This document shows positions 51,366 through 60,724 of a DNA stretch of 64,000 nt, in pieces (positions within the stretch are counted from its first letter, which is position 1; each line of letters opens with the position of its first letter). Both the position numbers and the translations under genes were made by a program. The DNA lies in the NCBI GenBank assembly GCA_044235645.1, contig JBIIHQ010000001.1:186001-250000 (forward strand). Direction: 5' to 3'. The notes beneath the pieces were generated by a model, which was given only the letters and a program-made list of their open reading frames with translations, was not told where the DNA came from and made no database searches. The DNA comes from OMIW01 sp044235645 (GTDB taxonomy: Bacteria; Bdellovibrionota_C; UBA2361; OMIW01).

Positions 51366-52571
51366 TTACCACACATACCTTGCCACCAGCGGTACCGCCA
51401 CGGCCCCGCCAACGAGCCCCATCACGTTCACCGTAATCAACACTAACAGCACCCGACACACCCGATTCCGGTACCATCCTGGTACGGTGCCCATGTCATC
51501 GAGGATATGCTCGAGATCACCGACGCGTGGTCGGCGGATCGTCGCTTCAACAAGAGCAGCTATCCACCCCGAGCGGAGGAGGGGATTGACTGCGGTGAAG
51601 GGGGCGACGAGGGTCGCGATAAGGATCGTGAGGGGGTGAGCCAGAGCGATGATGGCGCCGAGAGCCGCGGTGGCGCTGGTTGCGAATACCCATGAGAGTG
51701 CCATCGCGCTACCGGTCTCTCGTCCTGAACGAAAGAGGCCAATGAGGATGAAGAAGATAATCATCGTGGGAATCATCCATCGAAGTATCTGGCCAATGCT
51801 TCGGGAGGTCGGGATCTCCTCGAGTTGCTCGAGATCGACGGTGATCTGTTCGCGGAGGATTCGGGTGATGCCAGGAAGGTGCCCTGCGCCCACCACCATA
51901 ACGAGGGGATACTGCGGGGCGGAGCGGATCTTCTCTGCCATGTACTGGTCTCGTTCGGCGATGAGGGTACTTTCCACATCGGGAAATACCTGGCCAAATT
52001 CCTCGAGCGCCGCAGAAAGGACATCCCGTTGTTTTAGCCTTTCGATATCTTCGGGCTTCACCCGTTCTCCCGATATAAGTCCGACGATGATCGCAGAGAG
52101 GAGCTTTATCGCAGAGAGGAAACCGAGGTGAGCCCATACTCTCTTGAGGGTGGTACGGATTGCACGATCAGCGAGAATAAGATGAGCGCCTATCTTCTTG
52201 GCTGCGGCGGCAGCTTCGAGCATCTCGGCTCCAGGTCGCACCTCTGTTGCCGTGCCGAGTTTTTTCTGAAATGCCGCAAGGAGGAGTTGGCTCAACAAAA
52301 GGTGTCCACGCCCTTCACGGATAGCCTCCACCACATCCATTTTTTTCCACCGCTCTGGGTCCTGTAATGCTCGCATCCGTACATCGCATAATTCAATTGC
52401 GACTGACGGCGGACGAATGTGTTCGATAACGGAACGGGCAAGTTCAACACTCTCCTGACTGATGTGCGCGGTGGCCACGAGATAGACGATCCCTTGGGGT
52501 AGCGCTATCTGCTCGACATGGTCGTGGCTGAAAGTTGAATCGGCGTTGGTATCGGTTGATGATTGAGACAT
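51366..52571 (-). CDS. TraB/GumN-type membrane protein
   Basis: TraB-family proteins resemble the Tiki/GumN protease superfamily; the founding enterococcal protein shuts down pheromone production. The 401-residue product has the N-terminal YLVATAHISQESVELAR motif, AIELCDVRMRAL (about residue 78), EMLEAAAAAKKIGAHLILAD and the MVVGAGHLPGITRIL motif near residue 227. The C-terminal third carries about four transmembrane helices (MIIFFILIGLF, ATSATAALGAIIALAHPLTI). It lies in a minus-strand block starting near 61.7 kb, 44 bases downstream of the copper ATPase gene. Confidence 0.85.
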   Translation of the reverse strand: MSQSSTDTNADSTFSHDHVEQIALPQGIVYLVATAHISQESVELARSVIEHIRPPSVAIELCDVRMRALQDPERWKKMDVVEAIREGRGHLLLSQLLLAAFQKKLGTATEVRPGAEMLEAAAAAKKIGAHLILADRAIRTTLKRVWAHLGFLSAIKLLSAIIVGLISGERVKPEDIERLKQRDVLSAALEEFGQVFPDVESTLIAERDQYMAEKIRSAPQYPLVMVVGAGHLPGITRILREQITVDLEQLEEIPTSRSIGQILRWMIPTMIIFFILIGLFRSGRETGSAMALSWVFATSATAALGAIIALAHPLTILIATLVAPFTAVNPLLRSGWIAALVEATIRRPRVGDLEHILDDMGTVPGWYRNRVCRVLLVLITVNVMGLVGGAVAVPLVARYVW

Positions 52572-52615
52572 GGTCAGAATGAGTTGGGAGTTTAAATCTT
52601 GGTGAGGTGAGTCAT

Positions 52616-54784
52616 TTATATGAGCTCACCTGAGGGGAGAGAGCGTTTGTTGAGGAGAAGCGAATTCCCCACTACCACGAGGTCGGAAAGTGCCATAGCA
52701 AGTGCGCCGTAGGCGGGAGAAATAACGCCAGTCATCGCAAGGGGGATGGCGATGGCGTTATATCCGAACGCCCAGATGAAGTTTCCGATAATCGTTCGAT
52801 AGGTCGCTGTTCCGAGTTCAAGGAGAGCGGGGATGAGCTGAAGCTGGGGAGCGAGAAGGATAACGTCCCCACTCTTCATAGCGGTCTCGGCGCCTCCGCG
52901 GATCGCGATACCGACGGTTGCCTCGGTGAGCGCGAGAGAATCGTTTACTCCATCACCGACAAATGCAATCGGTGAAGATGCTCGTCTTTTACGAATGTGG
53001 TCTAGTTTTTCAGCGGGAGAACAATGGGCATGCCATGAGGAAATCCCTATAGATCGAGCAATCCGCTCAACGCGATGGGTAGTATCACCACTTAGAAGAA
53101 AGGTTTCTATCCCTTGCTCGCGTAAAGTGGTCATGACGATTGACGCATCAAAGTGGAGTGAGTCTTCAATCGTGATCTCACCGAGGATTGTTCCATTTTT
53201 TAGGATAGCTATCGTGAACGCGGCATCAGTGCGATCATTTGATGCAGGTTGGGGACGAAGCTCAAGGGTGTCTCCGTTCGCCGACTGGCCGACGATCCCC
53301 TCATTTCTTTTGTCGAGGACTGAGGTGAGCTCTCTGAGGGGGGCATCCGCGAAATAAGCAACGAGGGATCTGGCTATTGGATGTGTTGAATGGACCTCGA
53401 GTGTCCTGACTATCGATCTGAGCTCATCGGTTGAGGACGGTGGGCAGTTTACCGAGGTGACGGTAAAACTCCCACTTGTAATCGTTCCGGTCTTATCAAA
53501 TCCCACCTGTCTGATAGATGCGAGTGCTTCGAGTATCTCACCACCTTTGATCAGGACCCCGTGGCGAGCTGCCCTCCCGAGTGCGACTGACACCGCGGTT
53601 GGGGTTGCGAGCCCAACCGCGCACGGACACGATGCGGCCAGAACGGCGATTCCGCGGAGAAGGGCATCGAGAAAGGGAACTTCGAAAAATGTCCAAGAAA
53701 TGAGGATTGTGCTCGCTGCGAGGGTACAAACGATGGGAATGAAGATGCCACTCACCTTGTCGCCGATGCGTTGAATCGGAGGACGATGCATCTGGCTGTC
53801 CGCGAGGAGGGTGATGATCTGACCGAGGGTTGATTGTGCGCCGACTCGTGTTAGTCGGACCTTAATGGAGCCTGAGGTGAGCAACGTGCCTGCGATAACG
53901 GTGTCCCCGCGACCTTTCTGAATCGGTATCGCTTCCCCGGTCATCATCGATTCATCGGTAATCCCCTCTCCCCAGTAGACGGTGCCGTCCCCTGGGATCG
54001 TTTCCCCCCCATTGACAAGAACCCTGTCCCCTCCAATGAGTTGCACCGCTGGAATCCGCTCGGTTTCTGCCTGCTCACCGACGCCTCGGACGACAACGGC
54101 GCTCTCCGGCGCGAGCTTGACGAGCTCATCCATCGCCGAGTTGGTCCGAATCAGCGCTCGCTTTTCGAGAACCTGACCGAGAAGAGCAAAGGTGATAATC
54201 GATGCTGCGGTTTCACTGAGGTGATGACCCATACCGGAGCGGGTGACATCGGCGAATATCCCCGCAACGAGGCTCGCTGTTGCTCCTCCGATGATGAGAG
54301 TCTCCATCGTCGGATAGCCTCTCAGCGCTGACCTGAACGCCGAGCCACCCAGTTTTGAGGCTCCAAGCGCCCATACGGCGATCCCGAGAACGTGATAGAC
54401 AATCGGTTCATGGATAAGGGGGGCATGCATGATCATGCCCGCCCACAGAGGGAGAGTGAGCAGGAAGGCGATTGTGAAATGACGAATCGGAGGAGGTTCG
54501 CTTGAGGGAGAGATCGCGCGTCGCGAACTCGCAGGAACGAGGGTGTATCCAATCTTCCCGATGGCAGTGACCAACTGCTCGGGATCCCGACCCGGAGGAA
54601 TCGTGAAAAGAACCGTGCGAAGGGCAACATTGAGGGAGACATCAAGAGCACCCTGCTTGAGGAGCTCACGCTCGATAGCGGTAGCGCACGAGGCACAATC
54701 CATCCCTCCGACCTCGTAACGGTGCGAGGTGATGGTCTCCTTTTCGGGTTGGTGATCAACGGAAGAAGGGGGGCTATCGGTCAT
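52616..54784 (-). CDS. copA: Copper-exporting P1B-type ATPase
   Basis: The 722-residue product has one N-terminal metal-binding domain with GGMDCASC (about residue 25-32), the transmembrane CPC motif in ASCPCAVGLATPTA (about 385) typical of Cu(I)/Ag(I) pumps, the TGE loop MTGEAIPI, the phosphorylation motif DKTGT (about 426) and the hinge VGDGVNDS (about 607). Later transmembrane motifs include GYNAIAIPLA and MALSDLVVVGN; the last has SD where many CopA proteins have SS. ATG 54784 is used; a TTG at 54823 overlapping tatD is possible. It probably detoxifies copper or loads cuproenzymes. Confidence 0.9.
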   Translation of the reverse strand: MTDSPPSSVDHQPEKETITSHRYEVGGMDCASCATAIERELLKQGALDVSLNVALRTVLFTIPPGRDPEQLVTAIGKIGYTLVPASSRRAISPSSEPPPIRHFTIAFLLTLPLWAGMIMHAPLIHEPIVYHVLGIAVWALGASKLGGSAFRSALRGYPTMETLIIGGATASLVAGIFADVTRSGMGHHLSETAASIITFALLGQVLEKRALIRTNSAMDELVKLAPESAVVVRGVGEQAETERIPAVQLIGGDRVLVNGGETIPGDGTVYWGEGITDESMMTGEAIPIQKGRGDTVIAGTLLTSGSIKVRLTRVGAQSTLGQIITLLADSQMHRPPIQRIGDKVSGIFIPIVCTLAASTILISWTFFEVPFLDALLRGIAVLAASCPCAVGLATPTAVSVALGRAARHGVLIKGGEILEALASIRQVGFDKTGTITSGSFTVTSVNCPPSSTDELRSIVRTLEVHSTHPIARSLVAYFADAPLRELTSVLDKRNEGIVGQSANGDTLELRPQPASNDRTDAAFTIAILKNGTILGEITIEDSLHFDASIVMTTLREQGIETFLLSGDTTHRVERIARSIGISSWHAHCSPAEKLDHIRKRRASSPIAFVGDGVNDSLALTEATVGIAIRGGAETAMKSGDVILLAPQLQLIPALLELGTATYRTIIGNFIWAFGYNAIAIPLAMTGVISPAYGALAMALSDLVVVGNSLLLNKRSLPSGELI

Positions 54785-54813
54785 AATCGTAGGAGGAGGT
54801 GATGTGGATATCC

Positions 54814-55629
54814 TTAGGAACAAGCGAGAGAAAAAAGCCGCTCTGCGTTGAGGGTGGTGGTCGCTGCTGCCTCTTCAAACGATACGTTGTGCGCTTTGGC
54901 GAGCCATTCAGCGGTGAAACGGGTAAAGGCGGGTTCGCATCGTTTGCCTCGGTGAGGTTCGGGGGCCATATAAGGGCCATCCGTCTCGACCATGATCTGA
55001 GAAAGGGGGATTTGTGCCGCGATTGCACGGGTGGCCTCAGCTTTTTTAAAGGTAAGAACTCCGGTAAACGAGACCAGAAAGTTGAGCTCTCGGAGTCGGG
55101 CCGCGAAGGATGCATCCTCAGCGAAGCAATGAAAAACACCTCCTACCTCATCACCTCCATGCTCCTGAATGAGTCGAATGCAGTGTTCACCTGCCTCGCG
55201 GGAATGGACGATGAGCGGTTTACTGACTCGACGGGCGAGCTGAATTTGGCTAACAAACCACTCCTCTTGTCGAGATAGTGGGTCTTTGTTCCAGTGGAGG
55301 TCTATCCCAGTCTCACCGATTGCGACCACCTGCGGGTGGGATGCGTGTTTTTCGAGAAGGGCGAGGGTGTCGTCGGTTATCGGACAGCTTGCATCAAGCG
55401 GGTGGACTCCGACCGAACACCAAACGGTACCATGATGCTGCTCAGCTATCGAGATGGCACGCCCCGCTGACTCGATCCCGTACCCTGAGCCGATGGTAAC
55501 CATACGGGTCACCCCCTGCTCGATAGCCCGTTCGATTACTTCTTCGCGGTCCCCATCGTAGGGAGGAGCATCGAGATGAACGTGCGTGTCAATTAGTCGG
55601 GTATCAGCGGGGGACGAGCCGAACATCAT
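54814..55629 (-). CDS. TatD-family metal-dependent hydrolase/DNase
   Basis: The 271-residue product has the TatD metal-binding pattern: LIDTHVHLD at the N-terminus, AIGETGIDLHW (about residue 91-101), LIVHSREAGEHC, FHCFAEDASF and VETDGPYMAPEPHRGK with the final Asp. Family members are 3'-5' exonucleases or DNases linked to repair. ATG 55629 overlaps the stop of the upstream tRNA-binding gene in an ATGA; a second ATG follows at once. An earlier in-frame ATG (55659) lies inside that gene. It precedes copA by 29 bases. Confidence 0.9.
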   Translation of the reverse strand: MMFGSSPADTRLIDTHVHLDAPPYDGDREEVIERAIEQGVTRMVTIGSGYGIESAGRAISIAEQHHGTVWCSVGVHPLDASCPITDDTLALLEKHASHPQVVAIGETGIDLHWNKDPLSRQEEWFVSQIQLARRVSKPLIVHSREAGEHCIRLIQEHGGDEVGGVFHCFAEDASFAARLRELNFLVSFTGVLTFKKAEATRAIAAQIPLSQIMVETDGPYMAPEPHRGKRCEPAFTRFTAEWLAKAHNVSFEEAAATTTLNAERLFSLACS

Positions 55630-56033
55630 CGAATCCGCGCCCCCAATGGAAGATGGCAATCGGGCTCTAAGACGGCAAGCACTGAATCGTCCTCTGAAGA
55701 TCCTGCAAGGAGCATTCCCTGACTTTCGAGACCCATCAGCTTTGCGGGAGTTAGGTTCGCAACAATTGCGACGCGACGGCCAACAAGAACGTCGGGTTCA
55801 TAATGGGTACCGATGCCCGCGAGGATCTGACGATTTCCGAGTGATTCTCCGAGCGATACCTCGAGTTTTAGCAGCTTTTTTGATTTTGGTACCCGCTCCG
55901 CAGAGACGATTTGCCCGACTCTAAGGTCAATCCTCATGAAATCATCAATAGAGATGAGGGGGGTGGTCGGAGCCGGGGGCGTTGCAGGCGACTCAGAGGG
56001 GGGGGTTCCAGCAATTGGTAGTTCAGTGGACAT
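55626..56033 (-). CDS. Stand-alone tRNA-binding (EMAP/MetRS-beta) domain protein
   Basis: The 135-residue product has a Pro/Thr/Ser-rich N-terminus of about 25 residues, then the OB-fold tRNA-binding domain: FMRIDLRVGQIVSAERVPKS, KLLKLEVSLG and the family segments ILAGIGTHYEPD, VANLTPAKLMGLESQGMLLA. In many bacteria this domain is the C-terminus of methionyl-tRNA synthetase; here it is free, as in Trbp111 or CsaA. Next to tatD, the position resembles a metG-tatD neighbourhood that has lost the catalytic part. The stop overlaps the tatD start. Confidence 0.85.
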   Translation of the reverse strand: MSTELPIAGTPPSESPATPPAPTTPLISIDDFMRIDLRVGQIVSAERVPKSKKLLKLEVSLGESLGNRQILAGIGTHYEPDVLVGRRVAIVANLTPAKLMGLESQGMLLAGSSEDDSVLAVLEPDCHLPLGARIR

Positions 56034-56129
56034 GAGGGGTACCTCTCGATTATGGTTTGTCGGAAAGTCGAATTAGTGCTCCCTGAGTAAAAGGCCATTT
56101 TCTAGATTTTTGAGCACCCAGGAATCATA

Positions 56130-57140
56130 TCACAGGGTGTACGAGGAGAGGAGCTGTTCGCGATTGACCGCCCACGGTTGGGAGGCTGCATCGGGTGATA
56201 GTGAATCGAGAACTGCGGTGAAGACCGACACTGCGCCGAGATTGCGGTCAATGATGAGACGTTCAGCGGTCAGGGCATTCGTTAATCCGATTGCAAGCCG
56301 TCGTTGAAGGGGCGCAGAGCTGCTGTCTCGCATAAGGCACCGGAGGTATCGCTGGAGTATGAGAAGTTTTACCCCCATATCATCTTTTTTCTGCGCTAAC
56401 TCTCGAGCACGCAATACCGCATCTGATGACCCTCCCGAAAGGACTGCGTCAACCCCCGCACAGATGAGAGTCACGAACTGCTGATGCTCTGAGAGCAGCG
56501 CGGCTACTGTTGAGGAGCCCTCCGCCAGCCGCGCAATGATCGTGGGGGGGGCCTCGGTTGATGGGCCAGTCTGAGGAGTTGACGAGAGGTTTTCAGATGT
56601 GTCCCCTCTCGACCAACACGGGGCAAAGTAGAACGGCTGGCAGCGCGAGAGAATCGTTGCCGGAAGCAGGGTTGGAGCGGCAGTCACGAGTATGAAATGG
56701 GTCCCTGTACGGGGCTCTTCGAGCGATTTTAGAAGCGCGTTCGCGGATTGGAGCGACATCGACTCAGCATAATCGAGGATAACAATCCGTGGACCGCCAT
56801 CAACTGTTCGCATCGCGAGTGAGCCGATAAACGATCGAAAAGCCGCTGTGGTCCAGGTATCAGAGTCGGAGAGATCGAGGTGATGCAGATCAGGGTGGGT
56901 GCCTGAGTGAACGAGGTGACAGTTATGGCATTGATTGCACCCTTGGGTCGTTCTCGGTGCCCGCCCCCCTGCTGATGTCAGACAAAGTAACCCTTTTGCA
57001 AGGTGGAGGGCCAGCTGCACCTTTCCGATCCCTCGCTCGCCATGAAAGAGAAGTGCAGAGGGAAGTCGGTCCTTGCGGATAAGCCGCTCAAGGGCTTGAC
57101 GGATGGTGACTGAAGGACTGGATGAGGGAGTAGCGATCAT
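56130..57140 (-). CDS. holB: DNA polymerase III delta' subunit
   Basis: Delta' is a non-ATPase AAA+ member of the clamp loader. The 336-residue product has HGERGIGKVQLALHLAKGLL (a Walker A without the Thr/Ser after GK, as expected for delta'), zinc cysteines CNQCHNC, RIVILDYAESMSLQSANALL, the SLEEPRTGTHFILVTAAP sensor region and ATILSRCQ. The gene order tmk-holB-(tRNA-binding)-tatD on the minus strand is a common bacterial grouping. ATG 57140 is used; it follows tmk by 24 bases. Confidence 0.92.
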   Translation of the reverse strand: MIATPSSSPSVTIRQALERLIRKDRLPSALLFHGERGIGKVQLALHLAKGLLCLTSAGGRAPRTTQGCNQCHNCHLVHSGTHPDLHHLDLSDSDTWTTAAFRSFIGSLAMRTVDGGPRIVILDYAESMSLQSANALLKSLEEPRTGTHFILVTAAPTLLPATILSRCQPFYFAPCWSRGDTSENLSSTPQTGPSTEAPPTIIARLAEGSSTVAALLSEHQQFVTLICAGVDAVLSGGSSDAVLRARELAQKKDDMGVKLLILQRYLRCLMRDSSSAPLQRRLAIGLTNALTAERLIIDRNLGAVSVFTAVLDSLSPDAASQPWAVNREQLLSSYTL

Positions 57141-57164
57141 GACCTGAATAAAGTCGCGAGAGGA

Positions 57165-57863
57165 TTATTTTACCCGATACTGCGTCAAGAGGCGAGCTAC
57201 CACCTCTAGGGCTTGATGAAGGAGAGTTTCGGGCTTCTCACGAGCATCGAGGATGAGAAATTGCTCAGGGAGTGACGCTGCCATGTCGAGGAATCCCTCA
57301 CGGACCCGTCGATGAAAAGCGAGGTCCTCTTCCTCGAAGGTATCCCGTTCGCTCGTGGGTGCCTGATTTCGAGCGCTTGCTCGTCGAAGTGCCTCTTCAA
57401 CCGGCAGATCAAGGAGAATGACCAGGTCGGGGCGTAGTCCTCCCGTGACGAGTGCATTCAGCTCATCTAACCTCTTACGATCGAACCCCCGTCCATAGCC
57501 CTGGAATGCTACCGTCGAGTAGGTAAATCTATCGCAGAGCACCACCGTTCCCTGGGCAAGGCTCGGCATAATCAGCGAGCGAACGTGCTCGGCGCGGTCC
57601 GCGAGAAAGAGAAGTATTTCAGTCTCTCGACAGAGTGGGGTGGGACTTCCCAGAAGAATACTTCGCAGTTGCTGGCCGAGCGGTGTACCCCCTGGTTCTC
57701 GGGTACAGCGAACCGGAAGACCTTGAGAGGTGAACCACCGAGATAGCGCGGACAACAGGGTGGATTTTCCCCCACCGTTAATACCTTCGATAACGATAAA
57801 GGGGGCGGGTGGGGTAGTGGGGGTGAGAGTCATAGCCCCCTGTTCTACACCGCTTTTGGCCAT
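57165..57863 (-). CDS. tmk: Thymidylate kinase
   Basis: Tmk phosphorylates dTMP to dTDP. The 232-residue product has the P-loop IEGINGGGKSTLLSAL (about residue 25-40), TREPGGTPLGQQLR, the dTMP-binding DRFTYSTVAFQGYGRG and a LID region SERDTFEEEDLAFHRRVREGF. The P-loop has GINGGGKS where many have GxDGAGKS, within normal variation. ATG 57863 has an AGGGGG site; ATG 57833 (ten residues later) has an equally good one and gives the more usual length. It starts the holB cluster. Confidence 0.93.
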   Translation of the reverse strand: MAKSGVEQGAMTLTPTTPPAPFIVIEGINGGGKSTLLSALSRWFTSQGLPVRCTREPGGTPLGQQLRSILLGSPTPLCRETEILLFLADRAEHVRSLIMPSLAQGTVVLCDRFTYSTVAFQGYGRGFDRKRLDELNALVTGGLRPDLVILLDLPVEEALRRASARNQAPTSERDTFEEEDLAFHRRVREGFLDMAASLPEQFLILDAREKPETLLHQALEVVARLLTQYRVK

Positions 57864-57951
57864 GTGAGAACCCCCTGGTCAGTGAGGAGGCATCGGCCGC
57901 TCGGCCTCTGCCAGGCCTGAAATAGGCGCGCATCGCGGAAATTGTTTCCGA

Positions 57952-58356
57952 TTATTTGATGCCGAGGTACAATTCAATGCCGTACCGAAGCTGCTTCGTC
58001 GTGTACGGCTTGGTGATGTAGTAATCGACCCCGTGCCGATATCCCTCCAGCACATCCTCCTCGGTGTCACGAGCGGTGATGAGAAAAAGGGGAATAGTCT
58101 GGTATTGGGGAACCTCTCGTAGCTTTTCGATGAGTTGGTAGCCATTGAGATAGGGCATCATGAGGTCGAGTAGGCCCAGGTCAATCGGCCGACCAGCGAG
58201 CTTTTCTATAACTTCGCGGGGATCGCCGAAGGCGATGTAGCCGTATCCAAGGGCCTCAAGCATCGCGCATAAGGCAGTGCGACTGGTTTCGTCATCCTCG
58301 ACGACCAAAATAGTCTGAGTTTGCAAGCTTTTGTCGATCGCTTCGTTAGTGGTCAT
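57952..58356 (-). CDS. Stand-alone response regulator receiver protein (CheY-like)
   Basis: A 134-residue REC domain with no output domain. It has the acidic pair in VVEDDETSRTAL, the phospho-acceptor Asp in LLDLMMPYLNGYQL (about residue 62), the conserved Thr in LITARDTEEDV and Lys in YYITKPYTTKQL. All residues needed for phosphorylation are present. No cognate kinase is adjacent; the kinase-like protein at 26429 looks inactive. It may modulate motility or pilus motors, as lone receivers often do, but this is inference. Confidence 0.88.
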   Translation of the reverse strand: MTTNEAIDKSLQTQTILVVEDDETSRTALCAMLEALGYGYIAFGDPREVIEKLAGRPIDLGLLDLMMPYLNGYQLIEKLREVPQYQTIPLFLITARDTEEDVLEGYRHGVDYYITKPYTTKQLRYGIELYLGIK

Positions 58357-58443
58357 CCTTCAACTCTCAGGTGGGGGGACGGGTCGGAATCCTCTTTCTA
58401 TGATGAGAGGTTGATGAAGGGGGGAGCAAAGTTCTCGATTCAA

Positions 58444-59595
58444 TTAGCCCACCACTCCGCAATATAATCGAACCCGCTTACCCCCATGAAGGAAACACAG
58501 CTTTTCCTCCATAGGAAGCCCAAGAGATGAGGCCGGCAGGCCTGAAGGGAGGAGCACCGCTAAGGTCGATCCTCTCGCCCTTTTTTTTACAACTAATCCA
58601 AAATGGTTGAGGAGTTTGAGTGCAAAACCAGGCTCTTCAAGCCGGGCGCCATACGGTGGATTACAGACAATAAGGCTGCCAGGCAGGAGCTGAGGAAGGT
58701 CACAGGCGTCGCGACAACAGAAGCGAAGGAGGCGGTCTACTCCGGCCCGTTCAGCGTTTTCTTGGGCTTGAGTTACCGTTTCGCAATTTAGATCGGAGCC
58801 TTCAATCGAGAAGGTGTTTGCATAAGAGGGGGGCGCTTCCTCCTCGCCTTGTTCTGCCTCTTTCGCACCCTCCTCACTTATCACGCTTGACCATGCACCC
58901 CGATTCAGCGCGGGCCAGTGGTGAAAGCCAAAGGTGCGAAGCACACCCGGGGCGATATTGCCCGCGACCATGGCGGCCTCAATCGGAATTGTGCCGGATC
59001 CGCAAAAAGGGTCGATTACGGGCACTGATGGATTCCAGTCAACAGCACGTAATATCGCGGCCGCGAGGGTTTCCCTGAGCGGTGCGGAACCAGCAGCGAG
59101 TTTATAGCCTCGGTGATGGAGGGGAGCTCCCGAGGTATCGAGGCTGACGGTGCATCGATTGCGAACGATTCTGATCGATAGCTGAATCTTCCGACCATCC
59201 TCTGCCCCACTCTGTTTGCCGAAAGTTGATAGCCCGCGAAACTCTATCGCCTCTCGAGCTGCTTTCTCGATGGCACCGGTATGATAGAGGGTTGATGCGT
59301 GAGAAGTCGCGCTAACCGTGATGGGTGTATCTTTGTCGGCGAATTGGTTGAGGTCACAACGATCGAAGAGCTTCGCGATATCGGTAAATCTATGAGTTTC
59401 TCCTTCACAAAGGCGAAGATAGATCCGGGAGGCTGTTCGCAATCGAAAATTACATCGATAGAGATCGCGGGTGGAGCCGATAATCGAGACTCCTCCCTCA
59501 ATCCTCTTCGCCTTTGCGTACCCGAGAGACCGCACTTCAGAGAGAGTAATATCCTCGAGACCGGGAGAGGAAACGACATAAAAAGACAGCTTCAT
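58444..59595 (-). CDS. THUMP-domain 23S rRNA guanine N2-methyltransferase (RlmL N-terminal/YpsC type)
   Basis: The 383-residue product has the ferredoxin-like/THUMP part (SSPGLEDITLSEVRSLG at the start, CNFRLRTASRIYLRL, LDTSGAPLHHRGYKLAAG) and a Rossmann methyltransferase with PVIDPFCGSGTIPIEAAM (about residue 193-210) and the catalytic VCNPPYGARL (about 313). These fit the m2G-forming RlmL-N/YpsC group; the C-terminal RlmK domain of the enterobacterial fusion is absent. The linker near residue 245 is Glu-rich. ATG 59595 is used. Confidence 0.9.
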   Translation of the reverse strand: MKLSFYVVSSPGLEDITLSEVRSLGYAKAKRIEGGVSIIGSTRDLYRCNFRLRTASRIYLRLCEGETHRFTDIAKLFDRCDLNQFADKDTPITVSATSHASTLYHTGAIEKAAREAIEFRGLSTFGKQSGAEDGRKIQLSIRIVRNRCTVSLDTSGAPLHHRGYKLAAGSAPLRETLAAAILRAVDWNPSVPVIDPFCGSGTIPIEAAMVAGNIAPGVLRTFGFHHWPALNRGAWSSVISEEGAKEAEQGEEEAPPSYANTFSIEGSDLNCETVTQAQENAERAGVDRLLRFCCRDACDLPQLLPGSLIVCNPPYGARLEEPGFALKLLNHFGLVVKKRARGSTLAVLLPSGLPASSLGLPMEEKLCFLHGGKRVRLYCGVVG

Positions 59596-59665
59596 ACATA
59601 GCCTCGAAATAAGCGCGAGTGCGCCTCGCAGACGATATTTGGGCTTATTTGATGGCTAGTCGCGA

Positions 59666-60661
59666 TCATCCCTGAAGCCGCTCGCTCGTTTTCTTGGCGA
59701 GTCCGAGAATCGAATCAATGTACGGGTCGCTTTTGTTGTAGTGCCATATGACCGCCCGCTTCTCCTGATAGCTCGCCTCTGGTTTCCACCCGTTTGCCGC
59801 TAGGAAATGGGCAACTGAGAGGATGCTATCGGCAGGGGTGAAGAGAGATATCTTGCCATTACCATCTCCATCCACGGCGTACTTCATGTAGCTTTCAGGC
59901 ATGAACTGGGGCATGCCGAAAGCTCCCGCTATAGACCCTTGGAGTTCGAATGGATCGATGCGGTCACGCATAACCATATGAAAGAAGGCAACCACGTGTG
60001 GGTAGAATGTTTTTTCCAAATATTGAGCTCTCTCGGCAACAGCTTGTCGAGTAACGGTGCGATCCACCGATGAAAGGCGACGGTAATTCCAGTCGATGTT
60101 GACCGGTTCAGAGACGGAGGCGACCCGAGCAATCCGATTGATAACGAGCTCCCTCCCGAGATATGAGCCGAGTCTGGTTTCTACCTCAAGAATCGAGGCG
60201 ATGACTGCGGGCTCGACTCGATACCGCTTCCAAGCGCGATCAAAGGCGCGCTGATGCTGCCGAATGAAGTCCGCAGCTCGCTTCGATCTCTTATAAGAAA
60301 CAACTCCTCGATACATATCGGAGGTCTCTTGCGGCTGGAGGCGAAACGGAACAGCCTCTCGTGCGGGGAACCGCGGGTCGCCGAATACTTGGGTGAGGAG
60401 AGGGGCCGGTATTCCGTCTGCGGCAAGTTTATCGGCGAGAAAATCCCAACCTCGGTACCTTTCCACTTTCTTGAGGGGAAGCCGAGATGTCATCGGCATG
60501 ACCGGTGGGGTACACGCTGTCATACTCGCAAAGGCGAGGAGGCACATCGCTTGAAGGATTGGGGAGGGAATGAGACCCGCTCGCGAGGCTGATTTTGAGG
60601 ATCGAGTGAGAGTTTGATTTTTCCTCAGAATTGGGCATTTTGAATATTTCTTTTCCATCAT
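59666..60661 (-). CDS. mltB: Lipoprotein lytic murein transglycosylase B
   Basis: MltB-family enzymes cleave the glycan strands of peptidoglycan to anhydromuropeptides. The 331-residue product has a long basic N-terminus, a hydrophobic segment with lipobox ASMTAC near residue 45-50, and the SLT_2 domain. Catalytic Glu is in SILEVETRLGSYLG. GSIAGAFGMPQFMPESYMKY and VDGDGNGKISLFTPADSILS are family signatures. DGDGNGK could bind calcium. ATG 60661 is used, though the leader before the signal is longer than usual and a later start is possible. It lies 64 bases from holA. Confidence 0.9.
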   Translation of the reverse strand: MMEKKYSKCPILRKNQTLTRSSKSASRAGLIPSPILQAMCLLAFASMTACTPPVMPMTSRLPLKKVERYRGWDFLADKLAADGIPAPLLTQVFGDPRFPAREAVPFRLQPQETSDMYRGVVSYKRSKRAADFIRQHQRAFDRAWKRYRVEPAVIASILEVETRLGSYLGRELVINRIARVASVSEPVNIDWNYRRLSSVDRTVTRQAVAERAQYLEKTFYPHVVAFFHMVMRDRIDPFELQGSIAGAFGMPQFMPESYMKYAVDGDGNGKISLFTPADSILSVAHFLAANGWKPEASYQEKRAVIWHYNKSDPYIDSILGLAKKTSERLQG

Positions 60662-60724
60662 AATCCTTTTTCTAAGAATATCGATCCGGCTGCTATGTTG
60701 GTTTTCCGTATCCTTTCAATCGCG

